The notes: generated from the letters alone by a model not told the origin. A DNA stretch of 64,000 nt from CAVQTK01 sp963716455 (GCA_963716455.1 CAVQTK010000003.1:74937-138936), one strand, 5' to 3'. Positions 17,855 to 26,779 are shown, numbered from the stretch's first letter. Numbers and translations: made by a program.

Positions 17855-18508
17855 TTAGTGTTCTCTAATGTCAGCAGGCTGTTTTAATATATTTTTTATC
17901 GTTGTAATTAATTTTGTCATTGCGTTTGCGCGGTGACTGATTTGGTTTTTTTCCTCGATGCTTAATTCAGCCGCGCTGCAGCCGTGACTGGGTACATAAA
18001 ATACAGGATCATAACCAAAACCATTTTTCCCTTGGGCATGAAAAAGAATTTTGCCTTCCCAAGTTCCGTGACAGATAATAGGCGCCGGATCTTGGGGGTA
18101 CATCAATAAAGCTAGGATGCAATGATATCGTGCTCCCCGACTTTCACTGTCTGCTTTGTCCATTTCTTTTAGCAGCTTAGAAATTCGATCAGCATCCGTT
18201 GCTTCTGGGCCGGCATAGCGAGCGGAATAAACACCTGGTGCGCCTTGCAGAAAATCCACTGTTAAGCCTGAATCATCAGCTAAAGCAGGTAACCCCGATA
18301 ACTGAGCAGCATGACGTGCTTTTAAGATAGCATTCTCTACAAAAGTTAAGCCCGTTTCCTCAATATCAGGAATGTTGAATTTGGTTTGAGGGATAAGTTC
18401 AATGGGAAGTTCACTGAATAATTGCTGAATTTCCGTGGATTTACCTTTATTGCTACTTGCCAAGGTTATTTTTTGGATAAAGTTAAAGTGAGATGTAGTA
18501 GTAACCAT
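17855..18508 (-). CDS. rdgB: XTP/dITP diphosphatase
   Basis: House-cleaning enzyme hydrolysing non-canonical purine triphosphates (dITP, XTP) to monophosphates. Motifs are LASSNKGKSTEIQQLF near 17, FVENAILKARHAA, LADDSGLTVDFL, GAPGVYSARYAGP and the C-terminal HGCSAAELSIEEKNQISHRANA. ATG at 18508 is preferred because AGGAG lies ten bases before it; it overlaps the pilin-like gene by 26 bases, implying coupled translation. The longer frame would start at a TTG inside the pilin gene. Confidence 0.93.
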   Translation of the reverse strand: MVTTTSHFNFIQKITLASSNKGKSTEIQQLFSELPIELIPQTKFNIPDIEETGLTFVENAILKARHAAQLSGLPALADDSGLTVDFLQGAPGVYSARYAGPEATDADRISKLLKEMDKADSESRGARYHCILALLMYPQDPAPIICHGTWEGKILFHAQGKNGFGYDPVFYVPSHGCSAAELSIEEKNQISHRANAMTKLITTIKNILKQPADIREH

Positions 18509-18944
18509 CGGTTTTACACTCCTGATGTGAAGATTGACGATGAGCAACAGTTCTCATTTGCATTATAAGAAGGTTGCAAGCCCCAAGCGGTATACCTGAG
18601 AGAGTAATAGATAAATATTTCGCATCACTCTTATCAGCACTGATGCTAAAAGTACCATTCCATGGAAGAGTGGTATTATAGTGATCATTAGATAAAAGCG
18701 TCGCTTTCTGCAAGGCATTTATGCTGATATCTTTAAAATCTGCCTGCTGTTGTGCAGTTTGCCATTCGTAACTGATATCAGCGATTTGACGGATTTGTGT
18801 GGCAACCTGAGTCGTTTGAGTGTGGAGTTGCGTTTGATGAAGAAAATAATTAACAGTAAAACTTATAAGTATTCCCGTGATGATTAATGCCAGCAATACT
18901 TCTATTAAAGTAATACCTTGTTGGGATAGTCGGATTTTGTTCAT
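18483..18944 (-). CDS. Type IV pilin-like protein (pseudopilin) 2
   Basis: 153 residues with a class III signal: short basic leader MNKIRLSQQG followed by ITLIEVLLALIITGILISF, where cleavage by prepilin peptidase after Gly and the Glu at mature position 5 are seen. The region after the helix (TQIRQIADISYEWQTAQQ) resembles the neighbouring pilin-like gene, so the pair arose by duplication. A short C-terminal domain with CNLLIMQM and a closing cysteine (QECK) may hold a disulfide. Its start codon overlaps the previous stop by one base (TGATG). Confidence 0.75.
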   Translation of the reverse strand: MNKIRLSQQGITLIEVLLALIITGILISFTVNYFLHQTQLHTQTTQVATQIRQIADISYEWQTAQQQADFKDISINALQKATLLSNDHYNTTLPWNGTFSISADKSDAKYLSITLSGIPLGACNLLIMQMRTVAHRQSSHQECKTDGYYYISL

Positions 18945-19444
18945 CAGAGATAAACTGTATAAGTGGTGTTATCTTTACTGCACTCTTGAGCGGGTTTTTT
19001 AGTGTTGGGATCTTTAATAGCTACATCTTGCATATGAGATAATAAATTTAAACAGCCTTTATCGCTAATTTGTGTCAAAATAACTTTTACATATTGTGGA
19101 GTGTTACTGTCTGCGGTGACTATTAATTCTCCCCCCCATGGGTTTTTTTCACAACTCTTTTGGATACAAGAAATTAAATTTAATGCACTAAGTTGTTCAA
19201 GGCCAGTTTCATTTTGAAAAGAAGAAAAGTCTGCTTTACTGTTACCATTTTCATCCGGCAATTGTAACCATTCGTAGCTGGCCTGACTAATCATTTGCAG
19301 CTGATTTATGGCCTGCGAAACATGCTGATGTAACAAAGTATGAGTGTAATAGAGTAAGGAAGCAATAATAATTGAGGCAGCAACGACTATTACTAATAAA
19401 ATTTCAATTAAACTTATTCCTTTAGGAATTTTTTTCATTATCAT
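18944..19444 (-). CDS. Type IV pilin-like protein (pseudopilin) 1
   Basis: 166 residues with leader MIMKKIPKG and the methylated-helix motif ISLIEILLVIVVAASIIIASL. A Glu stands at mature position 5. The following QLQMISQASYEWLQLPDENG matches the layout of the downstream paralogue. Two cysteine pairs in the C-terminal half (SCIQKSCEKN and ECSKDN) suggest disulfides. The start may be ATG 19444 or 19438. No pilus assembly ATPase or secretin gene is near, so this is an orphan pair between pepP and rdgB; whether it serves type II secretion or type IV pili cannot be told. Confidence 0.75.
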   Translation of the reverse strand: MIMKKIPKGISLIEILLVIVVAASIIIASLLYYTHTLLHQHVSQAINQLQMISQASYEWLQLPDENGNSKADFSSFQNETGLEQLSALNLISCIQKSCEKNPWGGELIVTADSNTPQYVKVILTQISDKGCLNLLSHMQDVAIKDPNTKKPAQECSKDNTTYTVYL

Positions 19445-19460
19445 CAGCTCATTAAATCGG

Positions 19461-21218
19461 TTAAAGAGGAGCTGTGGCGTTAGCTAGCCAAGCGTGAATA
19501 TCATAAGGTAAATCATCTATCAATAAATCATAAACTTGACGATGGTATTCATCAATCCAGGCAATTTCTTTAGATGTTAATAAACTGTTATCGATCAAAT
19601 TGCGAGCATAAGGAACTTTAGTTAAATCTTCAAAACAATAGAAAGAATCCTGGTATTCTTTAACTGCACATAGATTTTCAATACGAATTCCATAATAGTC
19701 CGTGAAATAAACTCCGGGTTCGTTGCTCAGGACCATCCCCGGCTGCAAGGGAATTTTGCTATGGCCTGGGGAAATGCGTTGCGGACCTTCGTGGACACAA
19801 AGATAACAGCCTACGCCATGACCTGTACCATGCCCATAATTTAATCCATTTTGCCACAAAGGTTGTCGCGCTAAAACATCCAGATGTTCGCCACAAGTTC
19901 CTCGTGGGAAGATAACATGACGTAAGGCTAAATGACCCTTCAAAACCAAAGTGTAATGCAATTTTTCTTCAGGTTGGGGTATTCCTAAATGAATAGTTCG
20001 TGTGATATCGGTAGTTCCTTCAAGGTATTGTCCTCCGGAATCAATTAAATACAGGGCGCTATCGTCAATATGTCTATTGGTTATTGCGGAGGGTTGATAA
20101 TGCACAATTGCACCATTGGGTCCAAAACCGCTGATAGTAGAAAAGCTCAAATCTAAGCACTGAGGATTGCTACGGCGTAATTTAGTTAATTGTTGGGCTG
20201 TTGAAATTTCATTGATCCCTGTTTGCCAATTATTTTCTAGCCAATGAAAAAATTTAACCATGGCCAAACCATCTAAACGATGTGCTTCATGCATACCTTT
20301 CAGCTCAATAGGATTTTTTATTGCTTTCATGAGAGTGATAGGAGAAGGCTCTAACAGCAAAGTAGTTGCCGGAGAGAGCTGTTGGCTCATCCACCAACTA
20401 GCACTATTGGGATCCATCCATACTGTTCCTTGTAATTGACATAAAGCGTCTGCAAATTCCTCATAAGGGCGAACACTTATTCCTTGAGTTTGCAAATATT
20501 GATAATCGTGAGAACTTAGTTGGGCTGGATTTATAAATAAAACAGCATTGTCGGTAGTCACTAAAGCATAACTAATTATTAATGGGTTATATTCGACATC
20601 ATTGCCACGAATATTAAATAACCAGGCAATAGCATCAAGTTCATTAATAGCATGTGCGGACACGTTTTTGATTTGTAAGGTTTTCCTTAATGTTGCCAAT
20701 TTATCATGAGCACTGTAGCCGGCAAATTCTAATGGATATTGACGAACAGGCGAGAGTGGTAATGGGGGTTGATCCTGCCATAATGTGTCAATTAAATTTT
20801 CCAAGATGGGCGCCAGTTGTGCATTGATCGTTTTTAATATTTCTAACCATTGTTGAGCCTGTGAAATGCTAATTGTTTTAGGATCAACTCCGCAGGTTTT
20901 TCCTCGACAATGTTGTAATAACCACTGAGAAATGGGTGAAGCTCCTTGTATTTGTTTCATGAGTTGGTAGTATGAGCCATCTAGTTGTTGTTCAGCCTGT
21001 AAGAAGTATCGTGAATCGGTCCATAAAAAGGCTTGATCAGTGGCAACTAAGACATCGCCTGCAGAGCCGGTAAAATCACTAATCCATGCTCGGCGTTGCC
21101 AGCAGCGTGGGACATATTCATTGTTATGTGCATCACGGGCAGGAATAAAATAAAAATCGAGATGGAATTTTTCCATCAGTTTTTTTAGTTGGGAAAGTTT
21201 TTCTGCAATTTGTGCCAT
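19461..21218 (-). CDS. pepP: Aminopeptidase P family Xaa-Pro peptidase (M24B)
   Basis: Metallopeptidase removing N-terminal residues before proline. About 585 residues, the long three-domain form found in eukaryotes and some bacteria rather than 440-residue E. coli PepP. Two creatinase-like N-terminal domains precede the M24 domain, whose metal ligands are visible: DSGGQYLEGTTDITRTIH (two Asp), GHGTGHGVGCYLCVHEGPQ (His), SNEPGVYFTDYYGIRIEN (two Glu). ATG at 21218 (MAQIAEKL) is likeliest; an upstream frame adds eight residues. It ends 16 bases before the pilin-like operon on the same strand. The symbol is used for the family, not strict orthology. Confidence 0.88.
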   Translation of the reverse strand: MAQIAEKLSQLKKLMEKFHLDFYFIPARDAHNNEYVPRCWQRRAWISDFTGSAGDVLVATDQAFLWTDSRYFLQAEQQLDGSYYQLMKQIQGASPISQWLLQHCRGKTCGVDPKTISISQAQQWLEILKTINAQLAPILENLIDTLWQDQPPLPLSPVRQYPLEFAGYSAHDKLATLRKTLQIKNVSAHAINELDAIAWLFNIRGNDVEYNPLIISYALVTTDNAVLFINPAQLSSHDYQYLQTQGISVRPYEEFADALCQLQGTVWMDPNSASWWMSQQLSPATTLLLEPSPITLMKAIKNPIELKGMHEAHRLDGLAMVKFFHWLENNWQTGINEISTAQQLTKLRRSNPQCLDLSFSTISGFGPNGAIVHYQPSAITNRHIDDSALYLIDSGGQYLEGTTDITRTIHLGIPQPEEKLHYTLVLKGHLALRHVIFPRGTCGEHLDVLARQPLWQNGLNYGHGTGHGVGCYLCVHEGPQRISPGHSKIPLQPGMVLSNEPGVYFTDYYGIRIENLCAVKEYQDSFYCFEDLTKVPYARNLIDNSLLTSKEIAWIDEYHRQVYDLLIDDLPYDIHAWLANATAPL

Positions 21219-21358
21219 AGCTAAGCCTGTTTTGAGATGCATGTGTAGTAAAACTAGTAGAAACCTGGTTGGTCAGTCTATAATTTATCAGATGGCTTTT
21301 GCGAGTTCAATTATAGCCACGCTGTAGTTTAGCGAAATAGTTTAGTAAGGATAAATAA

Positions 21359-22108
21359 ATGTTGCGTATACTATTGACTAATGATGATGGCGTATATGCG
21401 AGGGGACTAGCAGTTTTAGCGGAAACATTGCGTGAACTGGCTCAAATTCATGTGGTGGCTCCTGATCGTAACCGTAGTGGTGCGAGCAATTCACTTACTT
21501 TAAATGTGCCTTTACGCATTAAATTTCTTGAAAATGAAATGATTAGTGTTGAAGGAACACCAACAGATTGTGTTCACGTAGCAATTACTGGGTTATTGCC
21601 TCGTGCTCCTGATATGGTTATTTCAGGAATCAATGCGGGAGCTAATTTAGGTGATGACGTTTGGTATTCTGGTACTGTAGCTGCTGCTATGGAGGGTCGA
21701 TTTTTGGGTTTTCCTGCTGTAGCAATTTCATTAGCAGGTGAGCATTTGCATTATTATAGTACTGCTGCCATGGTGGTTTATAAAATAGTCGATCGTTTGA
21801 TGGTGGAATCTTTACCAAGTAGCACTATTTTAAATGTTAATGTTCCTGATGTTCCTTATACAGAATTACAAGGTTTTGAAGTAACCCGCTTAGGAACTCG
21901 TCACAGTGCTGAGCCAACTATTCGCCAATTAGATCCAAGAGGCCATCCGGTATATTGGGTGGGTCCTGCCGGCTCTGCAGCTGATGCAGGTCCGGGTACC
22001 GATTTTGCTGCTATTGCCCAAGGAAAAGTTTCGATATCACCTATTCGGATTGATTTAACTCATTATGAAGCATTCGATCAGCTCGCCGTTTGGGCGAAGG
22101 GGTTATGA
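21359..22108 (+). CDS. surE: 5'/3'-nucleotidase SurE
   Basis: Metal-dependent nucleotide phosphatase linked to stationary-phase survival. 249 residues with LLTNDDGVYARGL at the N-terminus (metal Asp pair), PDRNRSGASNSLTL near 40, GTPTDCVHVA near 67 and SGINAGANLGDDVWYSGTVAAAMEGRF near 90. AAGGA lies eight bases before ATG. It overlaps nlpD as ATGA. In many gammaproteobacteria pcm lies between surE and nlpD; here it is absent. Confidence 0.96.
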   Translation: MLRILLTNDDGVYARGLAVLAETLRELAQIHVVAPDRNRSGASNSLTLNVPLRIKFLENEMISVEGTPTDCVHVAITGLLPRAPDMVISGINAGANLGDDVWYSGTVAAAMEGRFLGFPAVAISLAGEHLHYYSTAAMVVYKIVDRLMVESLPSSTILNVNVPDVPYTELQGFEVTRLGTRHSAEPTIRQLDPRGHPVYWVGPAGSAADAGPGTDFAAIAQGKVSISPIRIDLTHYEAFDQLAVWAKGL

Positions 22109-22803
22109 AGTTTGGAAAGCAATACTTACTGGGATGGATAGTATTAACAATAGGGATTTTTAGCAGTGGTTGCAGTGAATATCCTCCTGCTCCTGTTACC
22201 AATGCTTGGCTGCAAATATCAGCTAAAACTGCTGATTACAGGGTAAGATCTGGAGATACCATTTATTCCATTGCATGGGAGTTTGGCATAGATTACGCTG
22301 CCTTAGCTGCTGCCAATCACTTATCTCCTCCTTACAGAATTTACACCGGGCAACGTTTAAAAATGACTACCATTGCCCGTGGGCATTATCTATCTAGAAG
22401 CCCTATTGTTACTGTGCAAAAAATAGTTAATAACTTTTTAATAAAATGGCATTGGCCTGCACAAGGAAGAGTGGTTGAAAAATTCTCCTCTCAACTGGGA
22501 AAAAATCAAGGGTTGAATATAGCTGGGAAATTTAATAGTTCTATATATGCAGCAATGGCCGGAAAAATAGTCTATAATGGAAATGGCGTTCGAGGTTACG
22601 GTAATTTGATCATTATTAAACATAATCGTCATTATCTAAGTGCTTATGCTTACAATGAGCGTTCGCTAGTAAAGTTGGGTCAACAAGTCCAAAGTGGTGA
22701 ACAGATTGCTACAATGGGGTGTGATGATATAGGTAGAGTTCTACTTCATTTTGAAATACGACGAGATGGGCAGGCTATTGATCCAATAAATTTGTTAAAA
22801 TAA
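22105..22803 (+). CDS. nlpD: Murein hydrolase activator NlpD (lipoprotein)
   Basis: Outer-membrane lipoprotein activating amidases at division. Lipoprotein signal MKFGKQYLLGWIVLTIGI then lipobox FSSGC (Cys near 24). A LysM domain follows (YRVRSGDTIYSIAWEFGIDY, residues 46-90). The C-terminal LytM/M23 domain (about 135-230) includes GNLIIIKHNRHYLSAYAYNE and LLHFEIRR. The catalytic histidine of active M23 enzymes is replaced (AYAY), as expected for a non-catalytic activator. Start ATG 22105 overlaps the surE stop. Confidence 0.93.
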   Translation: MKFGKQYLLGWIVLTIGIFSSGCSEYPPAPVTNAWLQISAKTADYRVRSGDTIYSIAWEFGIDYAALAAANHLSPPYRIYTGQRLKMTTIARGHYLSRSPIVTVQKIVNNFLIKWHWPAQGRVVEKFSSQLGKNQGLNIAGKFNSSIYAAMAGKIVYNGNGVRGYGNLIIIKHNRHYLSAYAYNERSLVKLGQQVQSGEQIATMGCDDIGRVLLHFEIRRDGQAIDPINLLK

Positions 22804-22833
22804 TATGGATGGTCTTCTTTACAAACCAGATAT

Positions 22834-22862
22834 TTGGTCTAGTTCGTAAATAAGGCTATAGT
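22834..22862 (+). promoter_or_regulatory. Candidate sigma70 promoter for rpoS
   Basis: TTGGTC (22834-22839), 17-base spacer, TATAGT (22857-22862), 28 bases before the rpoS ATG and just downstream of nlpD. The transcript would start near 22869, leaving room for the GGAGGG ribosome site. In relatives the main rpoS promoter lies inside nlpD; this one is additional or alternative. Confidence 0.5.
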
Positions 22863-22890
22863 TTTTTTTTGTATCCAGGAGGGATAATTC

Positions 22891-23910
22891 ATGACTATGG
22901 CCAAGCAAGTCAAAGCTAGTAAAACTAGTAAAATAAAAAGTATAACTAAGAAAAAGTTTAAAAAAAATGTTATACAAGACAATCAATTGTTATTTAGTAG
23001 ACCTTCTTCTGTCAAAGCCGTAGAGGAAGAAAGATCAACTGAAAGCGAAGTACTTAGTTCAGAAGACAGCGCACCGTCTGGATTAGAACACGATCCAACT
23101 CGTTTATATTTACATGAATTAGGTTATAAACCCTTATTAACTGCAGAAAAAGAATTGGAAGTGGCACGTCGTATTCGCCAGGGTGATGAAAGTGCTCGCA
23201 TCAAAATGATTGAATCTAACTTGCGGTTGGTAGTAAAAATTGCACGCCATTATTGTTATCGCGGTTTGGACTTATTAGATTTAATTGAAGAGGGTAATTT
23301 GGGTTTAATGATTGCAGTAGAAAAATTTGATCCAGAACGTGGGTTTCGTTTTTCAACCTATGCAACATGGTGGATTCGCCAAACTATTGAACGCGGGATA
23401 ATGAATCAAGGAAGAACTGTACGTTTACCAATCCATATTCAAAAAGAATTAAATGTGTACTTAAGAGCCGCCAAAGAATTGACTAAAAAATTAGATCATG
23501 AGCCTACCGCAGAAGAAATTGCAGCTATGATCGATCAACCATTAGAAAATATTCAGCGAATTATGGCATTAGCTACAGAGACGACATCCATTGATGACGA
23601 ATCGGACGTAGATCAACGAAAACCTTCGTTAGTTGAAACTTTAGCAGATGAACATATTTTGGATCCTGCGGTTTTAATACAAGACGATGATCTACGCGAT
23701 CACGTTAAAGAGTGGTTAGACAGCTTGGGAAAACGTCAACGTGAAATAATTGTACGCCGGTTTGGTTTAATGGGGCATGAACCTGGCACTTTAGAAGATG
23801 TTGGTAAAGCAGTAGGTTTAACTCGTGAACGAGTTCGGCAATTACAAATAGATACACTAAAGAAGTTGAAAGCAATCATTAAAGCAGCTGACCATACTGA
23901 TCAACTTTAA
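22891..23910 (+). CDS. rpoS: RNA polymerase sigma factor RpoS
   Basis: Stationary-phase/stress sigma factor. 339 residues. A lysine-rich N-terminal extension (~50 residues) precedes the conserved core: DPTRLYLHELGYKPLLTAEKE (region 1.2), DLIEEGNLGLMIAVEKFDPERG and FSTYATWWIRQTIERG (region 2), VRLPIHIQKELN (region 3), RQREIIVRRFGL and GLTRERVRQLQI (region 4). A strong ribosome site, AGGAGGG, precedes ATG by ten bases. surE-nlpD-rpoS order is typical. It is followed by a clear hairpin. Confidence 0.95.
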   Translation: MTMAKQVKASKTSKIKSITKKKFKKNVIQDNQLLFSRPSSVKAVEEERSTESEVLSSEDSAPSGLEHDPTRLYLHELGYKPLLTAEKELEVARRIRQGDESARIKMIESNLRLVVKIARHYCYRGLDLLDLIEEGNLGLMIAVEKFDPERGFRFSTYATWWIRQTIERGIMNQGRTVRLPIHIQKELNVYLRAAKELTKKLDHEPTAEEIAAMIDQPLENIQRIMALATETTSIDDESDVDQRKPSLVETLADEHILDPAVLIQDDDLRDHVKEWLDSLGKRQREIIVRRFGLMGHEPGTLEDVGKAVGLTRERVRQLQIDTLKKLKAIIKAADHTDQL

Positions 23911-23920
23911 AAACTCTTGG

Positions 23921-23952
23921 CTCCGGGGCTTGCCCCGGAGATTCCTTTCTTT
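23921..23952 (+). terminator. Hairpin terminator after rpoS
   Basis: CTCCGGGG-CTTG-CCCCGGAG (23921-23940), an eight-base-pair perfect stem with a four-base loop, followed by ATTCCTTTCTTT. It begins 11 bases after the rpoS stop. The CTTG loop is shared with the palindromes at 975 and 32527. Confidence 0.8.
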
Positions 23953-24035
23953 AAAAATCTTGCTGCAATGAGTAAATGCAGTTATGATACGTCACTTTTG
24001 AATAAGTTATCCTTTTCAGTACGGGAGGAATTGAT

Positions 24036-24227
24036 ATGGCAGAGTCAAATCAAGCATGTTGTAACCGTAAGCATTATGAAGTGCGCTATGAGCAATTGCC
24101 TTTGTGTTGTCCGATGCCAGATCAACGCTTGTGGGATGCTCACCCGCGTGTTTACTTACCTATTGAAGAAACCGGTTATGCAGTTTGTCCCTATTGCGAC
24201 ACTGAATACCTATTAAAAAAAGATTAA
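24036..24227 (+). CDS. Zinc-finger domain protein (zf-CHCC type)
   Basis: 63 residues. The C-terminal half matches the zf-CHCC family related to the mitochondrial complex I subunit NDUFS6: DAHPRVYLPIEETG supplies the His, and AVCPYCDTEYLL supplies a CxxC pair. The N-terminal half carries a further cysteine-rich stretch (ACCN, LCCP). The ribosome site GGGAGGAA precedes ATG. Function in bacteria is unknown. It precedes the waaL-type gene by 20 bases and may be co-transcribed with it. Confidence 0.83.
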   Translation: MAESNQACCNRKHYEVRYEQLPLCCPMPDQRLWDAHPRVYLPIEETGYAVCPYCDTEYLLKKD

Positions 24228-24246
24228 AAACAAAATTGGGAAAACT

Positions 24247-25443
24247 ATGTCCGTATCGGTTAGATATCAGGCATTACATCCTTATCTCGATCGAGCGGCT
24301 TACTGCAGTTTAGTTCTAAGCGGATTTTTTATTCCTCTTTCAATTACTGCTACCGATATATTCCTTTTATTAGCTGCAATAGGTTCGGTCTTATCGGGTC
24401 GCGTTTCCAGTTATTTATATGCACTAAAATCAAATCCAATAGTGCTTACTAGTTTATGTATATTATTATTAGTTTTGCTAGGCTCATTCTGGAGTATTGC
24501 TCCTTGGTCAGATCGGATAGCGGCTGTACATAAATACAGTAAATTGCTTTATATTCCTTTATTAATGCCACTTTGTTTAGATAGAAAATGGCGTGAACGT
24601 GCTATCTACGCTTTTCTTTTGGCGATGATTATCGTGGTCATTATATCGTATTTAAAAATGGCATTTAGTTGGGAGTTTGGGCCTTGGAAGGGACCGGGTG
24701 CGGTTTTCTACAGTCATATCGAAACGAGTTATTTAGTTGCATTCGCTACCTACCTATTGGTTTACTATGCGTGGCAAAGGCCAAAATGGCGAGTAGCCGC
24801 TTTAGTGTTGGCGGCAGTTTTTACCTACCAAGAATTTTTTATCAATGATGGTCGAACTGGTTGGGTAGCGTATATTGTGTTATTGCTACTTTATTTTGCT
24901 CAACGAGTGAGTTGGACGGGATTTGTAGTAGGCGTCATGACCGTTCTTTTGCTGATATTTTCTTTGTATAACATATCCCCAGTGTTTAAAAGAACCTTTG
25001 ATAATTCTATTAAAAATGTCGAACAGTATCGTCAAGGAAATATTAAAACATCCTTAGGTTACCGATTAAGCTTTGCATTGTTAAGTTGGGGTTTAGTTAA
25101 AGAGCATTGGATACTTGGCTCAGGAACGGGAAGTTTTAAAACCGCTTATATTCGTAGTGGTGGAGTATCAGGTTGGAAAGATTTATCCACACCTCATAAT
25201 GAGTATTTGTTAATAGCGGTACAATTGGGAGGGATAGGTTTGCTGTCCTTATTATCATTATTTTGGTGGCAATGGAGGCTAACATCGCATTTAGGGGAGG
25301 TAAAACTTTTCTCTCAAGCTTTGATGCTGTCGTTCATAATTAGTTGTGGATATAATTCTTTTCTTCATCTTACGGTAAGTGGTCATTTTTATGTATTGTT
25401 TACCGCATTGTGCTATGCGGGCTATCGGGTGAAAAATGCATAA
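24247..25443 (+). CDS. waaL: O-antigen ligase (WaaL/RfaL) family membrane protein
   Basis: Polytopic inner-membrane protein (398 residues, about ten hydrophobic segments) of the Wzy_C/O-antigen ligase family, which joins O polysaccharide to the lipid A core in the periplasm. The large periplasmic region carries FINDGRTGWVAYI near 200 and STPHNEYLLIAVQLG near 318, matching the Arg and His positions needed by WaaL. Such proteins also include polymerases, so ligase versus polymerase is not certain. The last eight bases overlap the next gene, in an operon-like arrangement. Confidence 0.8.
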   Translation: MSVSVRYQALHPYLDRAAYCSLVLSGFFIPLSITATDIFLLLAAIGSVLSGRVSSYLYALKSNPIVLTSLCILLLVLLGSFWSIAPWSDRIAAVHKYSKLLYIPLLMPLCLDRKWRERAIYAFLLAMIIVVIISYLKMAFSWEFGPWKGPGAVFYSHIETSYLVAFATYLLVYYAWQRPKWRVAALVLAAVFTYQEFFINDGRTGWVAYIVLLLLYFAQRVSWTGFVVGVMTVLLLIFSLYNISPVFKRTFDNSIKNVEQYRQGNIKTSLGYRLSFALLSWGLVKEHWILGSGTGSFKTAYIRSGGVSGWKDLSTPHNEYLLIAVQLGGIGLLSLLSLFWWQWRLTSHLGEVKLFSQALMLSFIISCGYNSFLHLTVSGHFYVLFTALCYAGYRVKNA

Positions 25444-26575
25444 AATTGCTTTTTTAGCTTTGGATGATCTTCATCATATACATCATATTGTGCCTATTGC
25501 ATTCACTTTATCCTATCAGCAGTCGTATCAATGTGTGATTTATTTGCAAGCCCATTGTTTACCTTTAGTAAATAAATTGGGGAAATTTTATCCTGGACAT
25601 AATTGTAAAATAGAGGTTTTAGCTCCTTCATTATTTCGCAAAATCATTAACTGTTGCCGGCAAACTATTTGCAGTTCTTCTCATCTTATTCATTATCACA
25701 TAGCTCGTATTTTGCAAAGTGACGCCATTGTCACTCCTGATATCAACTTGAATTGGTTAGTGAAACAAAAAAAACAACAGCAGCAATCTAGCCCAAAATT
25801 TATTTTAACTTTTCATGGATGTGGAGATAGAGAACGTTCTTTTCAGACTATTATAAATTATGATTTATTGTTAATCGCTGGAGAAAAACGTCTTCGCAGG
25901 CTCAGTAAAGCAGGTTACCTGGAACATACCGCTTTTGCCGTAACGGGATGTTCTAAATTTGATATAATTCCTGCAGATATACGTCCGCAATTGTTTGCCA
26001 ACAATAAAACAGTGGTTTTATATAACCCTCATTTTGATTTGAAAATTTCATCTTGGCAATTTTGGGGTTTGGAAATTTTAGAATATTTTTATCAACATCC
26101 AAGCTACAATTTAATTTTTGCTCCGCATTGCAATTTATTTCATCGGGGTTTGTCTAGCAAAAAAATTCCATTACAGTATTACGCTGCTGAAAATATGGTT
26201 ATAGATTTAGGTAGTGAAAAATCTGTAGATATGACATATACCCAAGCAGCGGATATTTATCTAGGAGATGTTAGTAGCCAAGTTTATGAATTTATTCGTC
26301 TCCCTCGTCCATGTGTTTTTTTAAATCCGCAGCGCATAGAGTGGCAGAATAATCCGAGTTATGCTAATTGGCACTTTGGTACAGTGATAGATGATTTGAT
26401 TTCACTCCACACTCTTTTGGCAAAATCACCATTAATTAATCCTTACGTTAAGTTACAAGAACAATGTTTTGCAGACACTTTTTCGATAACTTCGAAACCG
26501 GCCGCGCTTCGATCTGCAGAAGCGATTATGAAATTGATGGACAGTTCTGCTAAGGTGCAGGATGAGTTATTATAA
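25436..26575 (+). CDS. Putative CDP-glycerol glycerophosphotransferase-like transferase
   Basis: 379 residues, no signal peptide. The C-terminal half has a GT-B-like pattern resembling the CDP-glycerol:poly(glycerophosphate) transferase superfamily: LYNPHFD near 197, LIFAPHCNLF near 223, DMTYTQAADIYLGDVSSQVYEFIRLPRPCVFLNP near 277-310. In that family the ADIYLGDVSS region binds the nucleotide-linked donor. Translation is probably coupled to the upstream waaL-type gene through an 8-base overlap. A role in modifying LPS or another surface glycan is inferred from that context. The real acceptor and donor are unknown. Confidence 0.6.
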   Translation: MHKIAFLALDDLHHIHHIVPIAFTLSYQQSYQCVIYLQAHCLPLVNKLGKFYPGHNCKIEVLAPSLFRKIINCCRQTICSSSHLIHYHIARILQSDAIVTPDINLNWLVKQKKQQQQSSPKFILTFHGCGDRERSFQTIINYDLLLIAGEKRLRRLSKAGYLEHTAFAVTGCSKFDIIPADIRPQLFANNKTVVLYNPHFDLKISSWQFWGLEILEYFYQHPSYNLIFAPHCNLFHRGLSSKKIPLQYYAAENMVIDLGSEKSVDMTYTQAADIYLGDVSSQVYEFIRLPRPCVFLNPQRIEWQNNPSYANWHFGTVIDDLISLHTLLAKSPLINPYVKLQEQCFADTFSITSKPAALRSAEAIMKLMDSSAKVQDELL

Positions 26576-26576
26576 A

Positions 26577-26752
26577 TAGGGTCTGTTGACGATTGTCATT
26601 GCGAGCGTTAGCGAAGCAATCTAGTTCGTACTTTGGACAATACTCTGTACTGGATTGCTTCCCCCTCGCTCATGCTCGGGGTCGCAATGACCGTATTTTA
26701 GTGAAAAAACCAGTTTTGATATGAGTAATTAATGAATTGTCAACAGACCCTA
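26577..26752. mobile_element. MITE, family 1, copy B (complete)
   Basis: 176 bases bounded by perfect 14-base inverted repeats, TAGGGTCTGTTGAC (26577-26590) and GTCAACAGACCCTA (26739-26752). No coding capacity. Inside is the TCATTGCGAGCG...CGCAATGA hairpin with AAGCAATC/GATTGCTT arms, a motif common in intergenic repeats of intracellular bacteria. It is inserted two bases after the preceding stop codon. The reverse-oriented, shortened relative is at 8934-9078. Confidence 0.9.
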
Positions 26753-26779
26753 GTTACATTTATTTAGAAAAAAAATAGG

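Noticed and set aside
23917..24216. 99-codon frame on the plus strand after rpoS
   Set aside because: It begins in the rpoS terminator and overlaps the zinc-finger gene in another frame; the zinc-finger frame has the ribosome site and conserved cysteines.
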